From DAOSCP01 sp035379625 (GTDB taxonomy: Bacteria > Bacteroidota > Ignavibacteria > Ignavibacteriales > DAOSCP01), in contig DAOSVM010000011.1 of the NCBI GenBank assembly GCA_035379625.1, forward strand, positions 6,789 through 70,788: DNA of 64,000 nucleotides, given 5' to 3'. Below the pieces are notes generated by a model. The model did not search any database. It was not told where the DNA came from and saw only the letters and a list, made by a program, of their open reading frames with translations. Positions 16,593 through 25,586 of the stretch are shown here, one piece after another; within the stretch, counting starts at the first letter, position 1; each line of letters begins with the position of its first letter. A program made the position numbers and the translations under genes.

Positions 16593-17240
16593 TTATGAAA
16601 TATTTTCTATAATATACCATTCGTCAAAAAACGTGCCAAGATATTCAAGCATATAATTATGACGTTTTTGGGCTAATTCTTTTGCTGTTTTTGTGTTCAT
16701 TAAATCTTTTAGTTTTAAAAGTTTCTCGTAAAAATGATTAATTGTTGTACTTTGATTATTTTTGTAATCTTCGAAGTCTTTAAATTCTTTGGGTAATATA
16801 TTAGGGTCAAACATCTTTCTTTTTTTTGTAGCACCATACGAAAACGCTCTTGCTATCCCAATGGCCCCCAAAGCATCTAATCTATCAGCATCTTGCACAA
16901 TTTGAACTTCTATTGGTAATTTATTTTTCTTCGTATTTCCTTTAAATGATATTAAAGGTATATTATCTACTAAAAATTTTAAATTATCTTTGATAATCTC
17001 ATATTTATTTGATAAATATTCTAAGTTTGAGACATTTTTATTTTTAATATGTTCTAATTTCCAATCATCAACATCATGAAGTAAAGCTAATAGTTTAATT
17101 TTGATATTAAATTCTATATTTTCATTTTTTGCAATATATTCACTTAATTTAAAAACTCTGAATGTATGGTCAAAATCGTGACCACTAAAATCATTACTAA
17201 AGATTTGTCGTAAATCTTCAATCAAATTATTTAAATTCAT
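16593..17240 (-). CDS. HD-domain phosphohydrolase
   Basis: A cytoplasmic metal-dependent HD-superfamily hydrolase of 215 residues. The metal ligands appear in order: H25 in HDFDHTFRV, the H55-D56 doublet in LALLHDVDDW, and an Asp in VQDADRLDALGAIGIARAF near 117-123. This pattern fits the YpgQ/YedJ-type small HD hydrolases that act on nucleotides, but no substrate can be inferred. Its start overlaps the stop of the upstream small membrane protein by four bases, so it sits in an operon starting at htpX. Confidence 0.85.
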   Translation of the reverse strand: MNLNNLIEDLRQIFSNDFSGHDFDHTFRVFKLSEYIAKNENIEFNIKIKLLALLHDVDDWKLEHIKNKNVSNLEYLSNKYEIIKDNLKFLVDNIPLISFKGNTKKNKLPIEVQIVQDADRLDALGAIGIARAFSYGATKKRKMFDPNILPKEFKDFEDYKNNQSTTINHFYEKLLKLKDLMNTKTAKELAQKRHNYMLEYLGTFFDEWYIIENIS

Positions 17241-17680
17241 TTTGACCTTACAATAAAAAATAGATATGTTATTAGACTACTACCAATTAGATAAAATAAA
17301 TAATTAAAGGTTGCGTTTTGATTTGAATTAAATGAAGATAATAGCTTACTATAGAAAAAATTATTTCTCTCAGATTTTCTATTCAAATTGACAATGTAAT
17401 AACCTGATATGTAAATTGAATCACTGTTTTGTTGTTGAAAATCATTCGTAAAAAAGATTTTAAGATAATTTATAGAATCAGCTATAGTAAATTTTTTTAG
17501 CAAATAATTTTCAAATTCTATATTATCACCTTTTAAATTAGTGTAAAGATTAAAATTTGAACCATATTTCAAAGAAATATTGGAATATAAACTATCAAAA
17601 AGTGGCTCAAATTCTGTGTTTTTATGAACTTGAGCCATTAAAATGATATTTAATAAAAATATTATAAATAATTTATTCAC
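17237..17680 (-). CDS. Hypothetical secreted or anchored small protein
   Basis: I do not recognise this 147-residue protein. It begins with a short signal-like hydrophobic stretch (about 2-16) and ends with a hydrophobic helix (about 124-141) followed by RSK. It could thus be exported and held in the inner membrane with its roughly 105-residue soluble domain outside. The soluble part is polar, Asn/Ser-rich and has no cysteines or obvious motif. The gene touches htpX upstream (shared base) and overlaps the HD hydrolase downstream. The size, the C-terminal anchor and the HtpX neighbourhood recall TPM-domain proteins, but no clear motif supports that. Confidence 0.6.
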   Translation of the reverse strand: MNKLFIIFLLNIILMAQVHKNTEFEPLFDSLYSNISLKYGSNFNLYTNLKGDNIEFENYLLKKFTIADSINYLKIFFTNDFQQQNSDSIYISGYYIVNLNRKSERNNFFYSKLLSSFNSNQNATFNYLFYLIGSSLITYLFFIVRSK

Positions 17681-18519
17681 TATCTTCTACCAGCTGCCAT
17701 TTCTTCTAATATCTGAATTCTTTCTTCTATAGGAGGATGAGTAGAAAATAGTTTCATTAATGCTCTGCCAGACAAAGGATTTACAATAAACATATGTGCA
17801 GTTGCAGGTTCAACCTCTGAATGAATAGCTTTATTTCCTAATGCTAATTTTTTCAATGCGTTAGCTAAGTAAAGCGGATTACCACAAATTTCTGCTCCTG
17901 TTCTATCAGCATCATATTCTCTAGAACGAGATATTGCTAATTGGATTAAAGTTGCAGCTATTGGAGCTAGAATTAATAACGCTAATTCAACTAATATATT
18001 TCTATCTTCATCATCTCTTCTTCCACCGAAAAAGAAACCAAAAAAGTGAACTAAATATGTAATGGTACTAACTAACGTTGCCGATATTGTTTGAATCAAA
18101 ATATCTCTGTTTTTTATATGTGCTAATTCGTGTGCTATAACACCGCTTAATTCTTCTTTAGTTAAAATCCTTAAAATACCTGTTGTAACTGCAACAGCTG
18201 CATTATTTGGATTTCTTCCAGTAGCAAAAGCGTTTGGCATAGGATTATCAATAATATACACTTTTGGCATTGGTAAATAAGCCTTTGTACTTAAATCTTC
18301 AACAATATCGTAGAGATAACTATTATCAGAGCGCTCTATTCTTTGAGCGCCATACATAGTTAAAACAATTTTATCAGAAAACCAATATGAAATAAAATTC
18401 ATTGACATTGATATAATGAAAGCTATTATTAAACCTGTTTCACCCCCAAAATAGCTCCCAACAAACAGAAGGAAAAAAGACAAAATCAGCATCAAAAGAA
18501 TTGTTTTAAACATGTTCAT
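17680..18519 (-). CDS. htpX: Membrane zinc metalloprotease HtpX
   Basis: An M48-family protease that degrades damaged membrane proteins. Of 279 residues, two helices lie at the N-terminus (about 5-22 and 27-45). The zinc motif HELAH is at residues 130-134 within SGVIAHELAHIKNRD, two further hydrophobic segments lie at about 142-162 and 178-196, and the third zinc ligand is in the segment SREYDADRTGAEI. The C-terminal motif FSTHPPIEERI is typical. It heads a minus-strand run of three to four genes. Confidence 0.95.
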   Translation of the reverse strand: MNMFKTILLMLILSFFLLFVGSYFGGETGLIIAFIISMSMNFISYWFSDKIVLTMYGAQRIERSDNSYLYDIVEDLSTKAYLPMPKVYIIDNPMPNAFATGRNPNNAAVAVTTGILRILTKEELSGVIAHELAHIKNRDILIQTISATLVSTITYLVHFFGFFFGGRRDDEDRNILVELALLILAPIAATLIQLAISRSREYDADRTGAEICGNPLYLANALKKLALGNKAIHSEVEPATAHMFIVNPLSGRALMKLFSTHPPIEERIQILEEMAAGRR

Positions 18520-18595
18520 TGTAAATATGCTCCTTTTAATTTTGTTTATTTAAAAAAAAATTTTAACTTTCAAAACTATAAGATAAGGAGTTTAT

Positions 18596-20227
18596 ATGAC
18601 TAAATCAATAAGAGAAAAATTTCCTTTCATTTTTTGGTTAGTTATTTTTTTTGAATTTATTGAAAGGGGTTCTTATTATGGTGTTATGAGTGTTTTATCG
18701 GTTTATTTTACTGATATATTAAAATTTAGTAAACAGGATGTAGGAATTATAAAAAGTACAATACAACCAATTCTTTATTTCCTTCCAATTGTTGCTGGTG
18801 CTTTGGCTGATAAATATGGTTACAAAAAAGCTTTATTGGTAGCATTCACATTTTTAGGAACTGGTTATCTTTTAGCTAGTCAAGTAACAACATATTCACT
18901 TGTTTTTATTTTTCTATGCATAATGGCATTAGGTGCTGGTACGTTTAAGCCTATTATATCTGGTTCTATTGCTAAAGTTACAAATGAAAAAAATAGTTCA
19001 TTGGGTTTTGGAATATATTATTGGTCAATAAATCTTGGTGCTTTTATCGTGCCGCTTGTAATTGTTCCAATACTCAAAAATATTAGCTGGAATTTTATTC
19101 TAATTTTTGCTGGTATTGCAACTGCATTGATGGTAATTCCCACTTTATTATTTTATAACGATAATATAACAGAACAAAATCAAACAAATACAGAAAAAAA
19201 AGATGTTTTACTAACTATTGCAAATGCATTTGAAATAACTTTTAGTCCTATTGTATTATTATACCATTTTTACAAAGAAAATACAATAACAAAATATATC
19301 GTTTATACAATTATATCTTCATTCATTGCCATTTCAATTTACTATTATAAATTTGCAAGTAATTACGTAATTTTATTTATAAGCTTATTTATATTTTTTA
19401 GCTTTTTAAAAATTCTCTTCAAAAAATATCAAAATTCAAAAATTTTATCTAATGTAATTTATTTTTTTGGCCTAATCTTAATAATTTTAATAGCACCAAC
19501 AATTTATGCAAAAATTCTTTCAACAGTTATTTATTTAACTATTTTAAGTTTAAATTTAATTGAAATTGATGATAAAGCTAAATTTTCAGATCATTTTAAG
19601 TTTTTATCTTTAATAGCCATTTATTCAGGTTTTTGGGTCTTATATTTTCAAATGTTTGATTCAGTCTTGTGGTATGTCAAGGATTATGTTAATCCAGAAG
19701 CATTAAACAATTTTGTTAACAACTCATTAAATCTAATAGGAATAAACATTAATTGGAAATTTGATATCGAGCACGTAACAGTTATCAATGCGTTAACAAT
19801 CATATTGTTACAATTAATTATTTCTAAGATAGTACAACACCGAAAAGCACTACCAACGATGATGTTTGGTATAGGTTTGGGCACATTAGGAATGTTTTTA
19901 CTATCGCTTTCTTCATCAATATGGGTTTTTATGTTAGGTATTTTCATATTTTCAATTGGTGAAATGACAGCTCATCCAAAATTTATTAGTTACATTGGAC
20001 AAATCGCTCCAGTTGAAAGAAAAGCTATGTATATGGGGTACATTTTCCTGTATGGGGTAATAGGAAGTAGTATTGGTGGAGTTTTAGGTGCAAATTTATA
20101 CGTTCATTTTGTTGATAATTTAAAAGCTCCAAATATTTTATGGCTGATATTTACAGGAATTGGGCTCTCAACAGTAGTAGGACTTTATTTATTTAACAAA
20201 TTTATAAAATTCAAGATAGCAAAATAA
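18596..20227 (+). CDS. POT/PTR2-family proton-dependent peptide transporter
   Basis: A major-facilitator transporter of 543 residues with 12 or more hydrophobic helices. Family landmarks are the ERGSYYGVMSVLSVYF segment (near residues 22-37, the E-x-x-E/R-F-x-Y-Y region of proton-coupled oligopeptide transporters), a GALADKYGYKKALL loop, and GIYYWSINLGAFIVPL near 137-152. It likely imports di- and tripeptides with protons. It is longer than minimal POT proteins because of extra hydrophobic helices in the middle (about 235-320), as in several bacterial members. The SD AAGGAG lies upstream. It is divergent from htpX and is followed by repeat copy B. Confidence 0.88.
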   Translation: MTKSIREKFPFIFWLVIFFEFIERGSYYGVMSVLSVYFTDILKFSKQDVGIIKSTIQPILYFLPIVAGALADKYGYKKALLVAFTFLGTGYLLASQVTTYSLVFIFLCIMALGAGTFKPIISGSIAKVTNEKNSSLGFGIYYWSINLGAFIVPLVIVPILKNISWNFILIFAGIATALMVIPTLLFYNDNITEQNQTNTEKKDVLLTIANAFEITFSPIVLLYHFYKENTITKYIVYTIISSFIAISIYYYKFASNYVILFISLFIFFSFLKILFKKYQNSKILSNVIYFFGLILIILIAPTIYAKILSTVIYLTILSLNLIEIDDKAKFSDHFKFLSLIAIYSGFWVLYFQMFDSVLWYVKDYVNPEALNNFVNNSLNLIGININWKFDIEHVTVINALTIILLQLIISKIVQHRKALPTMMFGIGLGTLGMFLLSLSSSIWVFMLGIFIFSIGEMTAHPKFISYIGQIAPVERKAMYMGYIFLYGVIGSSIGGVLGANLYVHFVDNLKAPNILWLIFTGIGLSTVVGLYLFNKFIKFKIAK

Positions 20228-20270
20228 TAAAATAAAAGCTCTCTTAAAAGGGAAATTTTTTTATATATGG

Positions 20271-20807
20271 GCTCAGACGGTGTAGGCATAAGCCCCTTGC
20301 GGCATACGTCATGCCGCAAGGGGCCAGCGGGCCGAACGGCCCGCAAAAATTTTGCCACCATTTAAATAGGTCGCAAAAATAAACGTAGCGTGGTATTGAT
20401 ATTTGCCACCTTGGCAAAAGGTGGCACGGAATTATCACACGGTGGTAAAAAAATGTAGGGTGGCATTGATATGCCACCTTTTTGGCATTGAATGCCACAA
20501 TGGTGGCACGAATTTTCCACGCGGTGGCAAAAATAAACGTAGCGTGGTATTGAAATTTGCCACCTTGGCAAAAGGTGGCACGGAATTATCACACGGTGGC
20601 AAAAATAAATGTAGGGTGGCATTGATATGCCACCTTTTTGGCATTGATATGCCGTGTGGTGGCACGAATTTTCCACGCGGTGGCATACAAATTTAAAAGG
20701 TGGCAATTATATCGACAATACAATATAAATGCCATCTTTATTTTTTTGCAAGAATTGCAAAAAACCGCACAACGTCAGTTGCGCGGTCACGCTTACACCG
20801 TCTGAGC
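20271..20807 (+). repeat. Hairpin-rich inverted-repeat element, copy B (longest)
   Basis: Its ends are perfect 14-bp inverted repeats, GCTCAGACGGTGTA and TACACCGTCTGAGC. After the left end comes a 13-bp hairpin (20293-20305 with 20311-20323) and a 7-bp GCGGGCC/GGCCCGC hairpin (20327-20333 with 20338-20344). The interior is a tandem array of four units starting near 20376, 20448, 20529 and 20601, alternating about 72 and 81 bp, so that a 154-bp period repeats once. GGTGGCAT-TGAT-ATGCCACC palindromes at 20459-20478 and 20615-20634 are each directly preceded by GTAG. The right side has the diverged ATATAATTG hairpin and the CCGCACAAC hairpin with one mismatch. Long reading frames here on both strands are repeat artefacts. 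Confidence 0.88.
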
Positions 20808-21010
20808 TATAATAATAAAGTCTTTAAAAAATTTATAAGATATTTTAAAAATAAATCTTTTACAAATTATTAATACAAATAAAAAAACTTCAATGATGAC
20901 TTATAAAACATCTTTTAATGTAGGAAATAATTAAAAATACTCTATAGGATTAAAAAGGTTTGAAGTAATAGAAATAACACTGTTTAATTTATATAAAAAA
21001 TTTAAAAATA
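20808..21010. other. Intergenic stretch between repeat copy B and the tRNA-Ala terminator
   Basis: About 200 bases, very AT-rich. I see no gene, no tRNA and no clear hairpin in it. Confidence 0.5.
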
Positions 21011-21041
21011 AAAAAGCCTTTAGAAATATTAAAGGCTTTTT
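21011..21041 (-). terminator. Terminator of tRNA-Ala
   Basis: AAAAAGCCTTT and AAAGGCTTTTT form a perfect 11-bp stem around AGAAATATT, three bases beyond the tRNA 3' end on the minus strand. Confidence 0.85.
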
Positions 21042-21043
21042 CG

Positions 21044-21116
21044 TGGAGGCAAGCGGGATCGAACCGCTGACCTTCTGCTTGCAAGGCAGATGCTCTCCCA
21101 GCTGAGCTATGCCCCC
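21044..21116 (-). tRNA. tRNA-Ala (anticodon UGC)
   Basis: On the minus strand: acceptor GGGGGCA pairs with TGCCTCC (one wobble), D arm TAGCTCAGCTGGGAGAGCA, anticodon loop TTGCAAG gives TGC, T arm AGCGGTTCGATCCCGCT, discriminator A. CCA is not encoded. Confidence 0.95.
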
Positions 21117-21187
21117 ATAGTTTTTTCAAATTTTATTAAATTTGAAATACTAATATAATATATTTTTCATCAAAATGCAAATAAATT

Positions 21188-24100
21188 TTATTTAATTAGT
21201 AACATTTTTTTTGTAAAACTGCCATAGGTGGTCTCTAACATATAATAATAGATGCCACTTGGTAAAGATGATGCATCAAATTGTACAGTATATTTACCAT
21301 TTGTTTGATATCCGTTTACTAAAACTTTTACTTCTTGACCAATAGAATTGAATACTCTTAATTTAACATTTGTATCTACTTTTAAAGAATAAGCTATATT
21401 TGTTACTGGATTAAAAGGATTTGGATAATTTTGATATAATTCAAATTCGTATTTCTTATTTGTTTGATTATTAGTTTTATTCTCAATCGTTACTGGTGGC
21501 GTGTAAGAAGTATACATTCCGGCGCCTAAATTAGAAAAATCTGCTGAAGTTATAGCAGTATTATGAGCATACGCCCATCCTATATATTTAAAATCTTTTC
21601 CTTCATAAGTATCATCTGGTGTGGAAGATGTAACTTCACTATCACTGTAGCTTGCAGGATTTATTGCAGAAGCATAATCGAGTTTTGCCCCTTTTTTAGT
21701 TTTAATTGTCCAAGTTCCATCAGGATTAAGTTTCACATAAAAGTTTACACCATTATCAGCATCGGCATAATTATATCCAGAAGTTAATATTTTTGTTGCA
21801 CCAGTTGGAAGAGTTGTACCAGTACTAATTCCTTTTTCAAATTTAAATAAAACTAATGGGTCATCGCCCGCGGAATTGTATTCATATCCAATTGCATATC
21901 CCTGAGTTGAAGAAGCATTTAATATAGGTGAATTTGCAGCTAAAACCATAGCGCAACTATAATTTGATGAGCCCCAACCACCAACAGAAGTTCTATTCAA
22001 ATCCATCCAGCCTATCCATTCATTGGAAAATTCACTTCCTAAACTCCAATTTGGTAATTTTTGTGTTATATCATAACTTATATATGAGTGTTCTGGCGTA
22101 GATACGCCCCCAGTTTCGGCGGAAATGACTTTTGAATTTAGATATTTAGTCCAAATACCATCTTTGGATGCAACGATCATACTATCGGTTCCATCATATT
22201 TTTCCAATAAAATTAAATTAGATTGTGAAGTAATCATATGTTTACCTAAGTCTGAAACATCATCAGTATTAGCATAATTCCATTCAATACCTAGTGTAGC
22301 AAAATCATTTGTATTGACAATAGGATTTGTGATAGTTGTTTTTCTTCGTAATGTTTTATCTAACGTTGACCAAGAAGTTAAATATTTCCATTCAGTGCCT
22401 GGGTTTTGACCTATAACGCCAACAACATCAATATCCTTATTTTGAGATTTTCGGTATAATGATACAGCGTCGTTTCCATCAAATTTTAAATTTTCCCAAG
22501 CAATAGCTGATCCAGTATAAAGATTTGATTTTGAATTCTTTATAACAAGTGTCGTATTATCTTCCATAAATCCGCTAAAATTATATTCATATGTAGGATT
22601 ATTAGCACCATCACAATAAACTCTTAAACTGTAATCAGATAATTCAACCTTGAAACCAGTTCCATTGTAAATTTCTATGTATTGATTATCGCCAGTTCCT
22701 TCGACGTATTCACTTATAAGTAATTCTGAAGTATTAACATATTTTGTAAAAGCTTGACAATATTGTGGATTATCGGTTTTGTAGTTTTTACTCGTTGTAC
22801 CATTGAAAGGATATATTGTAAAATAATATCTTTGATTGACATTCAAATTTGAAACATAATAACTATTTATATTACCGGGAGTTACAACAATAATACCTAA
22901 TGAATCTGACAAATCGTAATCATTAGAATAATCTTTTCCATCTTCAGGAACAAAATTTATATTATTTGAGTTTGTATATGAAATTATATATCCTGTTGGT
23001 TTAGGTAGTGAATCATATTTCCATTCAAGTGTTACGAAATTATTTCCGGTACGTGATACTTTAAAATCATTAACACTAAATTTAGGTTCAATACTTATAC
23101 CGGTTGTGGTTACCTTAATTTTTGGGATTTGACCATCTGTTTTATAATTTATAGAATCTGCATCGCCATTATATGAAAAAACTGAAAAATAATAATCAGT
23201 TGCTGGTTGAAGATTATTGAGTACATACGATGAAACATTATTTTCGACATAAATTAAGCCATTGCCATCCGAAAAATTTAAATCTTGGTTGTATTTTTTC
23301 CCATCAACTGGGAAAGTAATATCAGGTATTGAGCTCATTATAATTAAATAACCTGCAGGGCTTTGCGTACCTGGAAGAGCTAAATCCCATTCTATTTTTA
23401 CAGAATTATCTAATATAGACGATGCTCTTAAATTTGTAATATTATTAGTTGGCTCGTTAGCTAATTTCAAATTTATATTTTTGTATGATAGATTATACCA
23501 ATTTATATAATCAACCCATTCTGGATGGTCAACAAAAGGATTTCTATTCTTTTGTATTGAATAAATATAATCATTTCTTGATCTTTCCCATTCATCTGGT
23601 GGATCTTGTTTATGCCATTTTAATAAAATAGCAACACTTTGTGTATCTTCGCCAAGATTTTTAAGAGTAACACTATTTAAATAGTTGAATGTCCAATCTT
23701 TATTGTTTACGCCATTATATCTTAAAGACATATAAAGTAGTGCTCTTGCGGCATCACCTTTATGCTCATTTCTTGGTTCAAAAACAGGTTTACCGTTAAC
23801 ATTAAGTCCATATTTACAACTCAAAAAAGATGAAGTAACTGTAAGAACTTCTCCTAAAGGGTGGTTATTCCTTACACCATTAGCTTTATTTTGATTAGTG
23901 GGGAAAAGATGATGCTGGTCAGAATATTCTGGACCACTTTTTGAAGAGTAAGTTGGCATCCAGCTGTGACAAAACGTATGTTCTCTTGAGAAATATCCCC
24001 AAGCAAATGGTGGTGTATAAGTGTAAACTTCACCTGAATATACACAAGTTACTTTTCTCTGTCCGTTGCCAGCATCTGATGAAGCAAAGTTTGCTATGTT

Positions 24101-24265
24101 TGTCTCATCAAATTGATCGTAGGGAATTACAACGGTATTACTTCTAATCAAATTTTGTAAATCTTGAATAAAAGTATTTTTTGAAGGGTCAATGTTTTGA
24201 TAATAATTTCCTTGTGCAAATACAAAATAGATTAAAAATAACAAAAATACGGTTACTTTTTTCAT
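21188..24265 (-). CDS. T9SS-exported multidomain nuclease (endonuclease I family)
   Basis: A secreted protein of 1025 residues. The signal peptide covers about 1-18. An endonuclease I (EndA/NucM-type) domain spans roughly 30-260, with EHTFCHSWMP, the catalytic-region segment DQHHLFPTNQNKANG and NHPLGEV. Two fibronectin type III-like domains follow (about 275-390 and 395-505), then a lamin-tail-like domain (about 510-625, ELLISEYVEGTGDNQYIEIY) and a less clear segment (about 660-920) with lectin or jelly-roll character. The C-terminal 90 residues are a type A T9SS sorting domain: LYQNYPNPFNPVTNIAYSL then PSGIYYYMLET and KKMLLIK. It is probably cell-surface attached or released and degrades extracellular DNA or RNA. 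It stands alone on its strand. Confidence 0.9.
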   Translation of the reverse strand: MKKVTVFLLFLIYFVFAQGNYYQNIDPSKNTFIQDLQNLIRSNTVVIPYDQFDETNIANFASSDAGNGQRKVTCVYSGEVYTYTPPFAWGYFSREHTFCHSWMPTYSSKSGPEYSDQHHLFPTNQNKANGVRNNHPLGEVLTVTSSFLSCKYGLNVNGKPVFEPRNEHKGDAARALLYMSLRYNGVNNKDWTFNYLNSVTLKNLGEDTQSVAILLKWHKQDPPDEWERSRNDYIYSIQKNRNPFVDHPEWVDYINWYNLSYKNINLKLANEPTNNITNLRASSILDNSVKIEWDLALPGTQSPAGYLIIMSSIPDITFPVDGKKYNQDLNFSDGNGLIYVENNVSSYVLNNLQPATDYYFSVFSYNGDADSINYKTDGQIPKIKVTTTGISIEPKFSVNDFKVSRTGNNFVTLEWKYDSLPKPTGYIISYTNSNNINFVPEDGKDYSNDYDLSDSLGIIVVTPGNINSYYVSNLNVNQRYYFTIYPFNGTTSKNYKTDNPQYCQAFTKYVNTSELLISEYVEGTGDNQYIEIYNGTGFKVELSDYSLRVYCDGANNPTYEYNFSGFMEDNTTLVIKNSKSNLYTGSAIAWENLKFDGNDAVSLYRKSQNKDIDVVGVIGQNPGTEWKYLTSWSTLDKTLRRKTTITNPIVNTNDFATLGIEWNYANTDDVSDLGKHMITSQSNLILLEKYDGTDSMIVASKDGIWTKYLNSKVISAETGGVSTPEHSYISYDITQKLPNWSLGSEFSNEWIGWMDLNRTSVGGWGSSNYSCAMVLAANSPILNASSTQGYAIGYEYNSAGDDPLVLFKFEKGISTGTTLPTGATKILTSGYNYADADNGVNFYVKLNPDGTWTIKTKKGAKLDYASAINPASYSDSEVTSSTPDDTYEGKDFKYIGWAYAHNTAITSADFSNLGAGMYTSYTPPVTIENKTNNQTNKKYEFELYQNYPNPFNPVTNIAYSLKVDTNVKLRVFNSIGQEVKVLVNGYQTNGKYTVQFDASSLPSGIYYYMLETTYGSFTKKMLLIK

Positions 24266-24370
24266 TTATTTTTCTCTCATTGTTTACGAATGATTAACAT
24301 ATTTGAACTTATATACTTGTTAAAATGTTTGTAAATTTATTATATTAATTTCTAAAAAAAAAATATTTTA

Positions 24371-24667
24371 ATGCGAAAAATATTTGCAATTTTTGTTTAC
24401 ATAAATGTAATCCTTTTATCCATCCTTCATTTTCACGAAATTAATTTATTTCCAGACACTCCATCCAATATTGTAATTAATAAAGATGATTGTCAAGGGT
24501 CAAGTTGTGATATATGTACTCTTGTTCATAATAATTTTGATACTGTCCAGAATTATCAACTAATTTCAATTTTTAATTTTCTTCCCTATAATTTTCAATC
24601 TGTAAATTCATCCACATTAAAATCTTCAGAAAATAAATACTTAACAAAAGCTCCTCCAATATTATAA
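24371..24667 (+). CDS. Small exported Cys-containing protein, HYC_CC_PP-like
   Basis: A 98-residue protein with an N-terminal hydrophobic segment (about 4-20) followed by HFHE, then CQGSSCDICTLVHNN near residues 39-53, and a C-terminal SENKYLTKAPPIL. The order of a His motif, clustered cysteines and a terminal PP recalls the short Bacteroidota proteins named HYC_CC_PP family and the metal-linked DUF2946 proteins, which also end in a conserved -APP- motif. It is followed by a lipoprotein gene and a TonB-dependent receptor, so the set may handle a transition metal. This is a resemblance in layout only; no catalytic motif is present. Confidence 0.6.
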   Translation: MRKIFAIFVYINVILLSILHFHEINLFPDTPSNIVINKDDCQGSSCDICTLVHNNFDTVQNYQLISIFNFLPYNFQSVNSSTLKSSENKYLTKAPPIL

Positions 24668-24728
24668 AAAATATTTCAATCATATAATATTTAAATTTTA
24701 TTTATTCATTATTTATTAGGAGCTTGCA

Positions 24729-25586
24729 ATGTTTCAAAAAAATATATTAAAATTAGTATTATTTATTTTTGTTCTGTTTTTGCTAAATGGTTGTAAAGAA
24801 GATAGTAATCCATCTACTCCACAAACACCACATTTTGAGGCAGATGGACTTATTATCCAAGATGCAACAAAAAAAATTATTTTTGCTGTACATCAAGGAA
24901 TTATTTTAAGAGAATATAATGGACAAATATTACAAGATACTTTGGTTGCACCATTAAATGCTTTATCCGAACATTTTAGTGTAAAATTTTTAGATGCAAA
25001 TAAAAATATTATTAACCCACCGACTGATTCAGACCATTTACTTGGTTTTAATATAACAGATAAAAGTATTTTAAGTGTGGTTCAAGATGATCCCAAAGAA
25101 TATGCTTTCCATTTGAAAGGGTTAAAAGAGGGTAAAACAACAATTGAATTTTTAGTGAATCATATGGGGCATCCTGATTTTAGAACACCAAAAATTCCAG
25201 TCAAAGTTGTAGTTGATACTACCAAACACGGTGAGCCTATTGCAGTTTTATTTAGCTACGAAGAAAATAATCAACAATTAGCATCAGCTACTACAAATTC
25301 TACAACCGGGAAAATAACATTAAAATTAAGAGATACTACAGAGCATATAAAAATTGAGTTTTTGGATGAAAATAATAAAAAATTTCAACCTGAATATCCA
25401 TTACATAATTTTGAATTAGTTTTTGATGACAACACAATTGCAACTTTCATTAGAGAAGCAGATGAACCTTGGGTAGTTAGGTTTATAGGGAAGAAAATCG
25501 GCACTACAAAATTTCAATTCAAATTGATAGTAAATGGTAATGCTGAATTTGTTTCATCAAAAATTAATGTTGAGGTGACAAATTGA
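24729..25586 (+). CDS. Lipoprotein of a probable metal-uptake locus
   Basis: A 285-residue lipoprotein with lipobox LLNGC (acylated Cys at residue 19) and a Ser/Thr/Pro-rich linker (EDSNPSTPQTPH). The body contains two similar beta-rich segments of about 110-120 residues. The first runs around residues 33-145 (AVHQGIILREY, SVKFLDANKN, FNITDKSILSVV, LKEGKTTIEFLVNHMG). The second runs around 160-283 (LFSYEENNQ, IKIEFLDENNK, FELVFDDNTIATF, KIGTTKFQFKLIVNG). It therefore looks like an internal duplication. Its stop overlaps the TonB-dependent receptor start by four bases, implying that the two act together at the outer membrane. I do not recognise a named family; His residues are present, but binding cannot be claimed. 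Confidence 0.75.
   Translation: MFQKNILKLVLFIFVLFLLNGCKEDSNPSTPQTPHFEADGLIIQDATKKIIFAVHQGIILREYNGQILQDTLVAPLNALSEHFSVKFLDANKNIINPPTDSDHLLGFNITDKSILSVVQDDPKEYAFHLKGLKEGKTTIEFLVNHMGHPDFRTPKIPVKVVVDTTKHGEPIAVLFSYEENNQQLASATTNSTTGKITLKLRDTTEHIKIEFLDENNKKFQPEYPLHNFELVFDDNTIATFIREADEPWVVRFIGKKIGTTKFQFKLIVNGNAEFVSSKINVEVTN

Noticed and set aside
20376..20680. Possible CRISPR array (regular 72/81-bp repetition)
   Set aside because: The repeated units are contiguous with no unique spacers, are themselves palindromic, and no cas gene is nearby.
20244..20706. Open frames of up to 114 codons in repeat copy B
   Set aside because: Same cause as in copy A: tandem GGTGGCA/TGCCACC palindromes keep frames open on both strands.
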